Source of the DNA: Lolium rigidum
Taxonomy: Eukaryota; Streptophyta; Magnoliopsida; Poales; Poaceae
Assembly: GCF_022539505.1 (NCBI RefSeq)
Contig: NC_061510.1
Location: 396,658,249-396,722,248, forward strand
Reading direction: 5' to 3'
DNA: 64,000 nucleotides
Shown: piece by piece, positions 46,006 through 57,554 of the stretch
Layout: each line of letters opens with the position of its first letter
Numbering within the stretch: the stretch's first letter is position 1
The notes under the pieces: generated by a model
Told to the model about the DNA's origin: nothing
The model's input: the letters and a program-made list of their open reading frames with translations, nothing else
The model's database searches: none
Position numbers and translations under genes: made by a program

Positions 46006-46249
46006 CGTGTTTTGGAAATCGGTGATTTAAAAAAAATCTAATGTAGCAAGGTTTATTTATAAAAATAGCGGAATAATTTTTTACCTTTTAATCCTGTAAA
46101 ATTTAGTTTGATCTGTTTCGTGTAAAATATAAACCATTTTAGAAAGATACTCCTGCTATCCTGCTTGGCAAATATTTGCCAAACAATAGAGTGCCGTCGG
46201 AGATGGGCTTTCAGCCAGAAGCCCCAAAGTTACACTACGAACCCTAACT

Positions 46250-46508
46250 CTAGGTAATGCAGAGGCACCACACGCCGACGATCCGGCACCGCGCGCTCTG
46301 TTTCCGGGGAGAAGCGGCAGTGCGGCACGGGCGCGGGCGGCGCGAGTGTCTCCGTCACGCCCGAGCAGGCGAGCACCACCTCCCGCCGAACGAGCTTCTC
46401 CATCCCGAGCGCCTCCTGCTGCCCGAGCCGACTTCTAGCAACCCGAGCTCGACCTACAGCCAGGACCTCGCCGCTCCCCCAGACCCGCCATCGACGCTCT
46501 CTCCCCCG
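46250..46508 (+). other. 5'UTR exon of the MATH-BTB gene
   Basis: A GC-rich block ends CCCCCG before a GTGAGC donor at 46509. The matching acceptor TTGCAG ends at 47532, seven bases upstream of the MATH-BTB start codon. This non-coding first exon is inferred from splice sites. Confidence 0.55.
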
Positions 46509-46587
46509 GTGAGCTGCCAATTTTCTTTGCTTTGCATCCCACTGATATATCCTCTTTAGCATCTGTCTGCCTGTAGAAGATAGCTAA

Positions 46588-47324
46588 GAGCATGTCTAAT
46601 AGACCCCCTAAAAGGCCCAAACCCATAAAATAACCGGGGATATACGGAGCAGACCCGTAAAACAGGCCACCGCGTCGATTTTTTAAAGTTTCGGTTAGGG
46701 GTGGCTTCTGGCCCCCTACTTGTAGGGGCGGGAGGCTGAATACAGGGCCAACCCCCACTCGTAGCGCGCTGAACTTGTAGGAAATCGCAACTGCACACCG
46801 CTGTCGATCTGCAGTTGCGCGTGCGTGCTCCGCCATGGAACCCCGCTGGTGCTCCCATATTCGCGCGTGGTGGGTCTCCCCTGCCTTTGGTGACCGCGCC
46901 TGGGCGCAGCTGGTGTGCGCGCGCGGCCTGGGACCAAGCGACGGCTGCTGGCGCTTGTTCGTTCCTCGCGTCGGTCGCGGCAGGGGGTCGTGGCGGGCGG
47001 GGGCAGCCGGCCCACGGCCGGTGGCGGCGGGCAGGGGCGGCGGCCGGCCGGGGCGGGGCAAGGGGCCAGGGCGGCATCGCGCGACGGGGGCCGTGGCGGG
47101 CGGGGGCAGCCGGCCCACGGCCGGGGCAGGGGCAGGGGCAGGGGCTGGAGGAGGAAGAAGAGGAAAACAAAATTGATTTGGCATATTCTAGGAATATGCC
47201 TTTTACAGTTTAGGGATACGGGGTCTGCTAGCTCGGACGAGTTTTCGGCCGATCGAAATCGAATATAGGGCCCTCTACTCGTGTTATACGGGGCATAAAT
47301 TTAGGGGGTCTGTTAGACATGCTC
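46588..47324. mobile_element. Harbinger-type MITE in the 5'UTR intron of the MATH-BTB gene
   Basis: 737 bp, flanked by TAA on both sides (46585-46587 and 47325-47327). The ends GAGCATGTCTAATAGACCCC and, inverted, GAGCATGTCTAACAGACCCC are nearly identical. The interior has GC-rich direct repeats (GGGGCAGCCGGCCCACGGCC at ~47003 and ~47103). Confidence 0.85.
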
Positions 47325-47539
47325 TAACACTGTAGTTGCCATTGTGTCTGCTCGTTCAATTACCTCGTTTGGTAGATTAGGTAAATTAGATTAACATTTC
47401 TAGGAGTAGTATGGCAGGTGATTGTTAACAGTGTGCAAGCTAACTATAGCTTCATGAATTAGGGTCATCCTTTTGGTAACTGAAACAAATTTGTGAATGT
47501 GAATGGTGACTTGATTTTGGATCGAATTGCAGGTTTGTC

Positions 47540-48523
47540 ATGTCGATGTTCTCCGGCGTATCTGTCATCACGGAAGGCAAGCACTGCACCACGTCGGTCG
47601 TTAACGCCCGCACGGACAGCGGCTACCACCTGCTTGTGGTCAAAGACTACTCACGCACCGTACAAGAGATACCCAATGGTGAGCAGATCATCTCCGGTGC
47701 ATTCATGGTAGGAGGCCATCAATGGTGCATCTACTACAGTCCTAACGGTGTCAACCCGAGTTCTGCCGACTTCATCTCCTTGTATATTTGCCTTTGCGGT
47801 GACGATGATGAAGTGGAAGAGGTCGCGGAGGAAAAGGCCAAGTTCGAGTTATCCTTCGTCGACCAGGTTGAGTATCAAAAGCCGATGCACATTCGTGCAA
47901 CAGAAACTTACAGCTTCTCCAGCAAAGGTGATCTCCACGGCTGCTCTCAGTTTATGAAAAGAGATGCCCTTGAACGGTCGGCTCATCTGAAGGATGATTG
48001 TTTTACCATGCGGTGTGACATTATGGTTTGCAAGGATCCCAACACCGGTGATGCCGTTGGCACCCTGTCTGACGTACACCTGCATTTTGACCATCTCCTT
48101 CACAATAAGGTGGGTGCTGATGTGACATTTGAGGTCAACGGCGAGACGTTTGCTGCACACCGTTGTGTGCTTGCAGCCCGATCAAAAGTCTTCATGGCAC
48201 AGCTCTTTGGCCCCATGATGGAGAGTAATACATCCAGTGTCATACATATCAAAGACATGGAAGCAAAAGTGTTTGCGGCTTTGCTTAAGTTCATCTACAC
48301 AGATTCATTCCCTGAGATGGACAAGGACAACAACATGGAGGAAGGAGGACAAGATGAGAAAAAAGAGGAAGAAGCTGAGTATGTAATGTGGCTGCAGGAC
48401 TTGTTTGTAGCGGCGGACAGATATGAACTCCAACGGCTCAAGGTCTTATGTGAAGGGCACTTGGCCCAGGATTTATCTGTGAGCTCCGTGGCCTCCACTC
48501 TTGCTCTAGCTGAGCAGCACTAG
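47540..48523 (+). CDS. MATH-BTB protein (CUL3 substrate adaptor type), C-terminally truncated
   Basis: 327 aa from the ATG at 47540. The MATH domain (about 25-163) contains GYHLLVVKDYSRT, SGAFMVGGHQWCIYYSPNG, ISLYICLCG and LERSAHLKDDCFTMRCDI. The BTB/POZ domain (about 180-307) contains GADVTFEVNGETFAAHRCVLAARS, FGPMMESN and KFIYTDSFPEM. An acidic insert (263-280) and LFVAADRYELQRLKVLCEGHL follow. Such proteins link targets held by MATH to CUL3 E3 ligases through BTB. The frame stops with TAG at 48521 just after LALAEQH. The expected BACK-like tail lies immediately downstream but is out of reach. MATH and BTB are complete, so a shortened product could still work. It belongs to a greatly expanded grass family. 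Confidence 0.88.
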   Translation: MSMFSGVSVITEGKHCTTSVVNARTDSGYHLLVVKDYSRTVQEIPNGEQIISGAFMVGGHQWCIYYSPNGVNPSSADFISLYICLCGDDDEVEEVAEEKAKFELSFVDQVEYQKPMHIRATETYSFSSKGDLHGCSQFMKRDALERSAHLKDDCFTMRCDIMVCKDPNTGDAVGTLSDVHLHFDHLLHNKVGADVTFEVNGETFAAHRCVLAARSKVFMAQLFGPMMESNTSSVIHIKDMEAKVFAALLKFIYTDSFPEMDKDNNMEEGGQDEKKEEEAEYVMWLQDLFVAADRYELQRLKVLCEGHLAQDLSVSSVASTLALAEQH

Positions 48524-48633
48524 TGCTACGGGTTGAAGGAGGCATGCTTATAGTTACCACCTATCCCTCTGTTTTGAAGGAGATCATTGCCAAGGTTGCA
48601 TCCAGTCATAATCACAAGAAGAGGAAGCAGTAG
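48524..48633 (+). pseudogene. Lost C-terminal tail of the MATH-BTB gene
   Basis: After the TAG at 48521 the same frame reads CYGLKEACL then a second TAG. A frameshift later TYPSVLKEIIAKVASS and a basic KKRKQ end with TAG at 48631. This is the normal family C-terminus, now cut off by two stops and a 1-base frame change. Confidence 0.7.
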
Positions 48634-50231
48634 AGGATGTAATGTCGCTGCAAGTAGCACTATTATGCATATATGGGATGGGATCCTCTAGGTAGATTGT
48701 AGTTTGTGTGTCTGTAATGCAAGACCTGGAGTTTCATCACGTCGTTTGCCTATATGTTGGATCTATGTTGACCTAGAAAAATCCAACATATTGCAAATAT
48801 GGAGTTGGACGGTTCCCTAGCTAGACGTTTCTTTGTTGCTTTGTGCCTTCCCTGTCATGTAAAAAAGAAAAAAAACTTGATCTAGTGGTTATCAAGAACT
48901 ATCCTGATGTTGCAAAGTCTGATGATGGTTGCTGTCAACTTTCGGTTAGAAAAGCTATGAAAAGAGCTTCCAGACCTGTGATAGAATTCCTGTTTTCTGT
49001 AGGTGCCATTTTTTGTTGCCCAAATCAGCTCCCGAGTGCAGTTTTTTTCTGCTGTCGACCTTTGACACCTGTTGTGGTATCAGAGACTCAGAGTGCACAA
49101 TTGAAAACAACGTTTGATGACATGGAAGGTCTAGAACGCAAGAAAGATCTCGGCAAGAAAGGATCTCAAATGGTATGGAAACTCTTGCTGAAAGGAAACT
49201 GCCAAGATCTAGAACCATATGAACCACCTACAGCTGAAATGGTTAGTTTACTCACTATGTTTCCATGCCTTTTTTGCAAGTATTTATGCGGTTTCCTGAG
49301 GTTGGTTTGGTGGTGGCGTCAATAGCACCAACTGAATTAGTTTAGGCATGATTTCTACAATGCCTGCCCCCATCAACATTTGTGTAGCTGGCATTCGCCG
49401 TTTGTATGCACAAGGGATGCCAGCTCCTTCCCAACTGCTAAAATTGTGGTGTGTGCTACACACTTGTATGCTGCGTGTATCTGCAGAATAAAGATGTTCA
49501 ACTGCTCTGCAACTCCGGTACGGTTCGCTGGGATTTGCTGGTTCTCTCTTCATTTGAAACCCATTAAGATCACTGGTTATGCTTGAATTTCTGTAAGTTC
49601 GCAACTACTCCATCGGGCCGACACTAAACCATTCATGTTTATGCATAGGAAAGTGCGTGACTGCATGTCACTGCTAGGGGCAGCGTTTTGGCTAGTCCTG
49701 GAATCAGGACCGCCAAACAAGCCATGAGGTTATGTGCCAAAGCATTTTGGGTCAGCTACGTGTGTGTTGCAAATAAAAATATATATAGACTGAAGGGTAC
49801 GATGGGACCGTGCATGGAGATCTCTTTCGAATAAGGCCGTCTGTGTTTACGCGGACCCTTAAATAATCCTGGATGGAGTCTGGTTCGTGGATCGGTGCGT
49901 GGTAACTGGCAAGTGAAGTGCGTCCTGGTGGCTCTGGCGGCTGGCGCGCAAAAAAGATTTCTAAGGAGCTACAGAATTCGTACGGGGACGAAGAAATCCA
50001 CTCATATTGTAGCCTCGGCCCGAAGCCGCCCTCACCCATGCAAAAAAAAAAGTCCTTGCTATAAATTTATAAGGCTACTACTCCGGTACTCCGTATAATT
50101 TAGTGTTGACAAGTAGAAATGTGCAATTTCTATCAGTTTCTGTGAAACTCGTTTCAGATGTATATGCCATCAGCCACGCAAACAGTTTACCGGACATCGT
50201 TTAGTTGGCGAATTAGCATCAGTAAACAACG
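48634..50231. other. 3' flank of the MATH-BTB gene, no gene seen
   Basis: A 160-codon frame at 48843-49325 shows no domain and has ordinary intergenic composition. Otherwise unremarkable. Confidence 0.5.
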
Positions 50232-50331
50232 NNNNNNNNNNNNNNNNNNNNNNNNNNNNNNNNNNNNNNNNNNNNNNNNNNNNNNNNNNNNNNNNNNNNN
50301 NNNNNNNNNNNNNNNNNNNNNNNNNNNNNNN
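50232..50331. other. assembly gap (100 N)
   Basis: 100 N of unknown true size. The sequence on its right is the terminal part of an LTR. Confidence 0.99.
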
Positions 50332-50463
50332 CTTCGGCATCTTGTTAATAGGTTAGTTCCAGAAAATGCGTAAATATGACATATAATATGCATAAAACAT
50401 GTAGATATCATCAATAAAGTAGCATGGAACATAAGAAATTATCGATACGTTGGAGACGTATCA
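50332..50463 (-). mobile_element. Element D: LTR start, 132 bp, rest in gap
   Basis: The minus strand reads TGATACGTCTCCAACG from 50463, the same LTR family as elements A-C. It abuts the CACTA repeat array, so this element inserted into CACTA 2. Confidence 0.8.
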
Positions 50464-53400
50464 TCCGGCTTCTCGGACAGGGGGTTCGTACACTTGGGCA
50501 GATTCTGCATGTATAGGGGGGAACTCCCTCGTACGTGAACCGGAGAGAAACTTGATATAATATGGGATGATTTTTGTTTCCACATGTACCTATGACCTAA
50601 CCAAGCTAAAATGGAGGCATATGCCCACCGGGGGACCCCCGATGGGATGCGATCAAAGGGGTAGACCGCGCGGTCAACAGAACTAGGGTTTCGTCAGAAA
50701 TCGAGCGTCGGATCTAGGGAATGGCCCCAAAACTTGTGTGTGTCCACATGGAATGCACAAAAGTGATTTTATATGGTTTTATATCCAAGGCTACCCCCCA
50801 GGTGTGTCCGGCTTCTCGGACAGGGGGTTCGTACACTTGGGCAGATTCTGCATGTATAGGGGGGAACTCCCTCGTACGTGAACCGGAGAGAAACTTGATA
50901 TCATATGGGATGATTTTTGTTTCCACATGTACCTATGACCTAACCAAGCTAAAATGGAGGCATATGCCCACCGGGGGACCCCCGATGGGATGCAGTCAAA
51001 GGGGTAGACCGCGCGGTCAACAGAACTAGGGTTTCGTCGTAAATCGAGCATCGGATCTAGGGAATGGCCCCAAAACTTGTGTGTGTCCACATGGAATGCA
51101 CAAAAGTGATTTTAGATGGTTTTATATCCAAGGCTACCCCCAGTGTGTGTCCGGCTTCCTGGACAGGGGGTTCCTACACTTGGGCGGATTCCGCATGTAT
51201 AGGGGGAACTCCCTCGTACGTGAACCGGAGAGAAACTTGATATCATATGGGATGATCCTTGTTTCCACATGTACCTATGACCTAACCAAGCTCAAATGGA
51301 GGGCATATGCCCACCGGGGACCCCCGATGGGATGCGATCAAAGGGGTAGACCGCGCGGTCAACGTGAACTAGGGTTTCGTCAGAAATCGAGCGTCGGATC
51401 TAGGGAATGGCCCCAAAACTTGTGTGTGTCCACTTGGCATGCACAAAAGTGATTTGAGATGGTTTTATATCCAAGGCTACCCCCCAGGTGTGTCCGGCTT
51501 CTCGGACAGGGGGTTCGTACACTTGGGCGGATTCCGCATGTATAGGGGGAACTCCCTCGTACGTGAACCGGAGAGAAACTTAATATCATATGGGATGATC
51601 CTTGTTTCCACATGTACCTATGACCTAACCAAGCTAAAATGGAGGGCATATGCCCACCGGGGACCCCCGATGGGATGCAGTCAAAGGGGTAGACCGCGCG
51701 GTCAACATAACTAGGGTTTCGTCCGAAATCGAGCGTCGGATCTAGGGAATGGCCCCAAAACTTGTGTGTGTCCACATGGCATGCACAAAAGTGATTTGAG
51801 ATGGTTTTATATCCAAGGCTACCCCCGTGTGTGTCCGGCTTCTCGGACGAGGGGTTCGTACACTTGGGCGGATTCCGCATGTATAGGGGGAACTCCTCGT
51901 ACGTGAACCGGAGAGAAACTTGATATCATATGGGATGATCCTTGTTTCCACATGTACCTATGACCTAACCAAGCTCAAATGGAGGCATATGTCCACCGGG
52001 GACCCCGATGGGATGCAATCAAAGGGGTAGACCGCACGGTCAACGTAACTAGGGTTTCGTCGAAATCGAGCGTCGGATCTAGGGAATGGCCCCAAAACTT
52101 GTGTGTGTCCACATGGCATGCACAAAAGTGATTTGAGATGGTTTTATATCCAAGGCTACCCCCGTGTGTGTCCGGCTTCTCGGACAGGGGGTTCGTACAC
52201 TTGGGCGGATTCCCGCATGTATAGGGGGAACTCCCTCGTACGTGAACCGGAGAGAAAATTGATATCATATGGGATGATTTTTGTTTCCACATGTACCTAT
52301 GACCTAACCAAGCTAAAATGGAGGCATATGCCCACCGGGGGACCCCTGATGGATGCAGTCAAAGGGGTAGACCGCGCGGTCAACAGAACTAGGGTTTCGT
52401 CAGAAATCGAGCGTCGGATCTAGGGAATGGCCCCAAAACTTGTGTGTGTCCACATGGCATGCACAAAAGTTATTTGAGATGGTTTTATATCCAAGGCTAC
52501 CCCTGAGTGTGTCCGGCTTCTCGGACAGGGGGTTCGTACACTTGGGCAGATTCGCATGTATAGGGGGAACTCCCTCGTACGTGAACCGGAGAGAAACTTG
52601 ATATCATATGGGATGATCCTTGTTTCCACATGTACCTATGACCTAACCAAGCTCAAATGGAGGCATATGTCCACCGGGGACCCCGATGGGATGCAGATCA
52701 AAGGGGTAGACCGCACGGTCAACGTAACTAGGGTTTCGTCGTAAATCGAGCGTCTGGATCTAGGGAATGGCCCCAAAACTTGTGTGTGTCGACATGGCAT
52801 GCACAAAAGTGATTTGAGATGGTTTTATATCCAAGGCTACTCCCCGGTGTGTCCGGCTTCTCGGACGGGGGTTCGTACACTTGGGCGGATTCCCGCATGT
52901 ATAGGGGGAACTCCCTCGTACGTGAACCGGAGAGAAACTTGATATCATATGGGATGATCCTTGTTTCCACATGTACCTATGACCTAACCAAGCTAAAATG
53001 GAGGCATATGCCCACCGGGGGACCCCCGATGGGATGCAGTCAAAGGGGTAGACCGCGCGGTCAACGTAACTAGGGTTTCGTCGTAAATCGAGCGTCGGAT
53101 CTAGGGAATGGCCCCAAAACTTGTGTGTGTCCACATGGCATGCACAAAATTGATTTGAGATGGTTTTATATCCAAGGCTACTCCCTGTGTGTGTCCGGCT
53201 TCTCGGACAGGGTGTTCGTACACTTGGGCGGATTCCGCATGTATAGGGGGAACTCCTCGTACGTGAACCGGAGAGAAACTTGATATCATATGGGATGATT
53301 TTTGTTTCCACATGTACCTATGACCTAACCAAGCTCAAATGGAGGCATATGCCCACCGGGGGACCCCCGATGGGATGCAGTCAAAGGGGTAGACCGCGCG

Positions 53401-53468
53401 GTCAACAAAACTAGGGTTTCGTCAGAAATCGAGCGCCGGATCTAGGGAATGGCCCCAAAACTTGTGTG
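50464..53468 (-). repeat. CACTA 2 subterminal array, nearly nine ~342-bp units
   Basis: CCGGCTTCTC starts units at 50465, 50808, 51151 (CCGGCTTCCT), 51494, 51835, 52172, 52513, 52853 and 53195. Periods are 337-343; the last unit is partial. Each has GACCGCGCGGTC (GACCGCACGGTC in two), CCCCCGATGGGAT and CTAGGGTTTCGTC. Orientation is opposite to the array at 14862-15920. Short frames across it are repeat artefacts. Confidence 0.95.
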
Positions 53469-53760
53469 GGTTTTATCCTATGACCTAACACAACACAAAG
53501 GAAGAGAAAATTCCATGGGTCAACTGTCATCGGAGGCCGGTGAATGGGGTAGATCTGCGGGGCTCCCAGATTAGGGTTTCGTCTACCGGAGGGAATATTG
53601 ATGTAAGATAGGGTAATTATTGATACTACATGTTACAATGACCTAACAAAACACAAAATAAGAGAAAAGTCCATGGTTTAAATGTTATCGGAGGCCGGTC
53701 AAAGGGGTAGATCGGCGGGGCTCTTGAATTAGGGTCTCGTCTACCGGAGATATTAAGTTA
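53469..53760 (-). repeat. Eroded units at the array edge
   Basis: Two ~170-bp pieces keep ATGACCTAAC, GGGGTAGATCTGCGGGG or GGGGTAGATCGGCGGGG, and TAGGGTYTCGTCTACCGG. They are truncated relatives of the 342-bp unit. Confidence 0.75.
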
Positions 53761-54913
53761 AGATATGGTAAAAAAAATTATGCGCATAGCTTGTGAATGT
53801 AGAAGATTAAAACAAATTAGCATGGACCTATATTAATATATTTTATAAATATAATTGACATTAATAAAATTTAAAATTGAAAATAAATTGAAAAGGAAAA
53901 AAAAGGGCTATGCCGAGGGCAGCCGTCGGCATATGCCTGGCCCTCGGCATAGCTAGGGTTGGCCGGGCCGGGTCGTTTTCTGGTCGAGCCGGACCACGAA
54001 CACACCCACAGCACACACGCACAGCCCACGCTCGCTGCTCCTCCCCCCGCCCGCCGCCACGCTTCCCGCCGCCGCCGGCAACCACCTCCCCGCCGCCCGC
54101 CGCCCTCCCCTGCTCCCCCTCCACCTCGCGCCGACGCCGGCAGCCGCGCGCCGCTCTCCTCCCCGGCCCTCTCACCTCAGCGCGCCGCCACGCCCGCCCC
54201 CCACCCGCAGCCGACCTAGCCGCCATCCTCCGCCCCCTCCCTTCCCCGGCCGCCCTCGTCCCCTGCCCCGCACTTCCCCGGCCGCCCTCCTCCCCTGCCC
54301 CTCCCCTCGCCGCCGGCCGCCCCTGCTACCTCCCTGCTCGCGCCCCCGCCGCCCCTGCCTCCCCATCGTTGCCGCCACGCGCAGGAGCCCCTCTGTAAGT
54401 TTTTTTTTTTCATTTTTTGTAACTTTTATTTGTAGTATTGTATGCTATTTAGAAATACAAATAGAAGGGAAATAGTTTGTGAAATGTGAAATGTTTGTGA
54501 AATGTGAAAATAGAAAATGTGTAAAAGTGAAATAGAAAATGTGAAAATGTGAAATATAAATACAAATAGAAAATGTGAAATGTGAAATAATTTGTATTTT
54601 ATTGAATGGAAATAGGTGCCGTCGTGACCGCCGACCTCGTGACCGCCCCGTCGTGACCGCTCCGTCGTGACCGCCCCGTCGTGCCCGCCCCGTCGTGACT
54701 GCCGTGTCGTCGTGTCCGCGATTCTCTCCGGTCGCCGAGGGTGAGCTAAAACATCGCCTCCCCATCTCCGCATTTTCTTATGTCACTAGATTCATTTTCC
54801 AAGTCCAGTTGCGTAACCTAGGTGTCACTTCCCGTCCGCGAGCGTTACGCGGATAAATATGCATTAGTGGTCCGCATATTTTGAACCGTAACGCTTGCGG
54901 CATTTACGTGACG
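53761..54913 (+). other. Leader region of CACTA 2 transposase, no gene supported
   Basis: AT-rich to 53900, then a GCCGTCGGC patch (53908-53955), then a very C-rich block (54010-54390) and AT-rich GAAATGTGAAA repeats (54475-54590). CCGTCGTGACCGC repeats lie at 54640-54715. Frames in the C-rich block are compositional. Confidence 0.55.
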
Positions 54914-55125
54914 AGTCGGCGGATGCGTAGTTGTCTACGTTTTCCATGTTCTACTCCGGTCCGAGTCAGGATTTTGGCGGCGCCTCCCCGTTGTTCTCCG
55001 GATGCACATCCTCTCGGCTTTTTGCCGAGACGTGTATCGGGAGAGCAGCGGGGAGGTGCTGCCGAAATTCTGACTTGGACTAGGGTAGAGCATGGAGAAC
55101 GTAGCCAACTACGGATCCGGCGGCT
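54914..55125 (+). ncRNA. ~210-bp near-perfect inverted repeat (possible hairpin RNA)
   Basis: The arm 54914-55018 pairs with 55024-55125 around a five-T loop (CTCGGC-TTTTT-GCCGAG). Most mismatches are transitions that keep G:U pairing in RNA on one strand, for example TCCGAGTCAGGATT against the complement TCCAAGTCAGAATT. It lies ~135 bp upstream of the transposase start, so it would be in the leader transcript. No protein frame. Whether it is processed to small RNA is not known. Confidence 0.6.
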
Positions 55126-55260
55126 GCTAGGAGCCCACCTAGTAGAGATGTAGGTTGATGCATGCGTTTCGCCCGGTAAAATAAATAAAAATATGATGCA
55201 TTTAATTTCCTATTTGATATAAATGCTATGTATGTGGTTTGGCTCCCAATAAAGCAGAGG

Positions 55261-57483
55261 ATGGCTGATAATGGATGGATGTACAATGAGCGTGTTAGTG
55301 CGACAGAGAAAACAGCTGAGTGGACAAGGAAGACCCATTTTCTAGTGAATGAGTTAGCGCGTGGTACAAAGGGGCTGGCTCGGCCACTTTGCCCTTGTGT
55401 TCGCTGCGTGAAGCGTCTCCGTCGTGGAAAGGATGAAATGTATAAACACCTTCTGCAATATGGGTATATGCATGGGTACGTCCCGGAAGTCGACTTTGAT
55501 GAGCGCGAACGTGACATAAGTGAGGTGATGCGGCAGCGGCTCAATGGCAATGAGTACGATGGAATTAGAGACTTTCTAGATGATCTCGTCCATGCCGATG
55601 TCCCGGATTCGCCACCTCCAGAATCGGAGGCGCCGCCTGAACCGGAGGAACCTCCAGAACCGGAGGAACAAGAGCCAACCGGGAAGGCCTTCTATGATAT
55701 GATTGCCGCGGCTAAGAAGCCTCTGTACGAGGGCGCCGCGATTTCTCAGCTCGATGCCATCTCCCAATGTCTAGCCGACAAGACCCGGTACAACACCACC
55801 CGTGAGGTCTTCGAAGCAAATCTGAAAACAATTGGTAACATGTTGCCCAAAGATCATTGTCTGCCTAAAAGCCTGCACGCGACGAGGAGAATGATGAAGG
55901 ACCTCAACATGGATTATCAGAAGATAGACTGTTGTCCCAAAGGCTGCGTTCTATTTTGGAGACAGTTTGCGGGAGGACAAGTACTCGTCCCATCCGTAAG
56001 GAGTCTAGGTATGCAGAGGTGACGGGAAAGGATGGTCAGGTGAGATAGTCAAGCACCGCAAAGTCGATTCTTCGATATCTCCCATTCATAAAAAGAATCC
56101 AGCGGCTTTACATGCACGAGGAGACATCCAAACAGATGACGTGGCACAAGCATGGGAAGAGATTCGTGGACGAAAAGAAGCAGTTGAAGATGGGACATCC
56201 ATCCGATGGTACGGCATGGAAGAACTTCGATAGGAAATTCCCCCTGAGAGCAGCCGAGGCTCGGAATGTCAGAATTGCGATAGCAACAGATGGCTTCAAT
56301 CCATATGGTATGTCGACTGCCAATTACGATTGCTGGCCCGTGTTTGTTATTCCGCTCAATCTCCCTCCCGGAGTCTTAATGACGAGGAAGGCCATGTTTC
56401 GTCGATGATTATTCCAGGCCCTGAATACCCGGGAAGAATTTGAGTGTCTACATGCAGCCGATTGTGGAAGATTTGAACCACTCTTGGCACCACGGGACAC
56501 TGACGTACGACCGAGCAACGAAGACAAACTTCTACATGAAAGTTTGGTTGCAGTATACCATGCATGACATGCCCGGGTACGCCCTAACATGCGGATGGTG
56601 TACAACTGGTAAGTGGCCATGCCCGAGTGTGCGTACACCGGCTTGAGTTCCTTTGGCTACTGAAGGGTCGCAAGTATGTTGCGTTTGACACGAATCGACG
56701 GTTCCTCAAAAGGATACATCCGTTTAGAGAAGACAAAAAGAACTTCAAGAAGGGCAAAGTTGTGCATGAAAAAAAGATGTGCCGAAGTTTGATGGTAAAC
56801 TTGTTGAAGCCGAGCTACGTGCTCTTGTGCCGGCAGCCGACGCCAACCTGGCCATCAATTTGAGGGATATGGTGTAACGCACAACCGGACTCACGAGGCG
56901 GCCTTAACGAAGCTCGAGTATTACAAGGAGCTCGAACTTCCCCATAACATCGATGTGATGCACACCGTAAAGAATGTCGCGGAGTCCGTCTTTCACACAT
57001 GCCCGAACATTCCCGGAAGTCAAAGGATAATGTCAAGGCTAGAGTCGATGTTGAGAACCTCTCGTGATAGGGCAAAATTACACATGAAGCGTCCTATTGG
57101 CCGTCAAAAGAATTGGTTCAAGCCACATGCCAACTTCTGCCTTGATTCCATCCAAAAGAAGGAGGCATTCAGGTGGCTCAAATACGTCGTGATGTTCCCT
57201 GATGGTTATTGCTCGAATATGAGTAAGGGAGTCAATCTTTCGACGGGAAAAGTCACCGGGCTCAAGAGTCACGACTATCATATATGGATTCAGCGGCTCA
57301 TGCCGGTGATGCTTCGAGGGTATATCCCCGAGAAAGTCTGGCGAGTGCTTGCGCAGTTGAGCCATTTCTTCCGCATGCTATGTGCTAAGCAGATATGTCC
57401 CAAGGTCAGGAAGGAGTACTTTGTGGGTAACCAGCCTACGGAGGAATGGTCAATGACCATTGAGGAGTACATGTCGGTGAGTA
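55261..57483 (+). pseudogene. CACTA (En/Spm) TNPD-type transposase, frameshifted
   Basis: The start is the ATG at 55261. Transposase-associated domain (PF13963): NGWMYNERVS, LCPCVRCVKRLRR, HLLQYGYMHGYVPE. A Pro/Glu-repeat linker follows, then LYEGAAISQLDAI, LPKDHCLPKSLHATRRMM and YQKIDCCPKGC. Transposase_21 (PF02992) reads IATDGFNPYGMS, CWPVFVIPLNLPPGVLM, YALTCGWCTTGKWPCP and ELPHNIDVMHTVKNVAES. The acidic residues in ATDG and DVMH are part of the DDE-like core and are present. Frame changes occur near 56.02, 56.41, 56.63 and 56.87 kb, so no full protein is made as written. After about 57.4 kb the usual C-terminal third is missing and the second ORF region begins. The intact enzyme would cut at CACTA ends. 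Confidence 0.85.
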
Positions 57484-57554
57484 AAATGTCAATGAGATTC
57501 TACATTGCTGCTAAGTTTTCATTGGATTATCTTGAGTTGAGTATTGCATTTTCA

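Noticed and set aside
46435..47184. 249-codon minus frame, and overlapping plus frames, in the MATH-BTB leader
   Set aside because: They lie mostly in the GC-repeat interior of the Harbinger MITE; Pro/Arg/Ala-rich without a domain.
48843..49325. 160-codon frame after the MATH-BTB gene
   Set aside because: No domain, and I found no splice or promoter support.
50714..53313. Many 60-183-codon frames repeating the same peptide
   Set aside because: They recur once per 342-bp repeat unit and shift frame with unit indels, so they are repeat artefacts.
50464..53468. CRISPR-like array
   Set aside because: Units are 342 bp and wholly repetitive with no unique spacers, in a plant transposon end.
53861..54398. 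Proline/arginine-rich frames on both strands
   Set aside because: The C-rich leader of CACTA 2; low-complexity composition and no homology signature.
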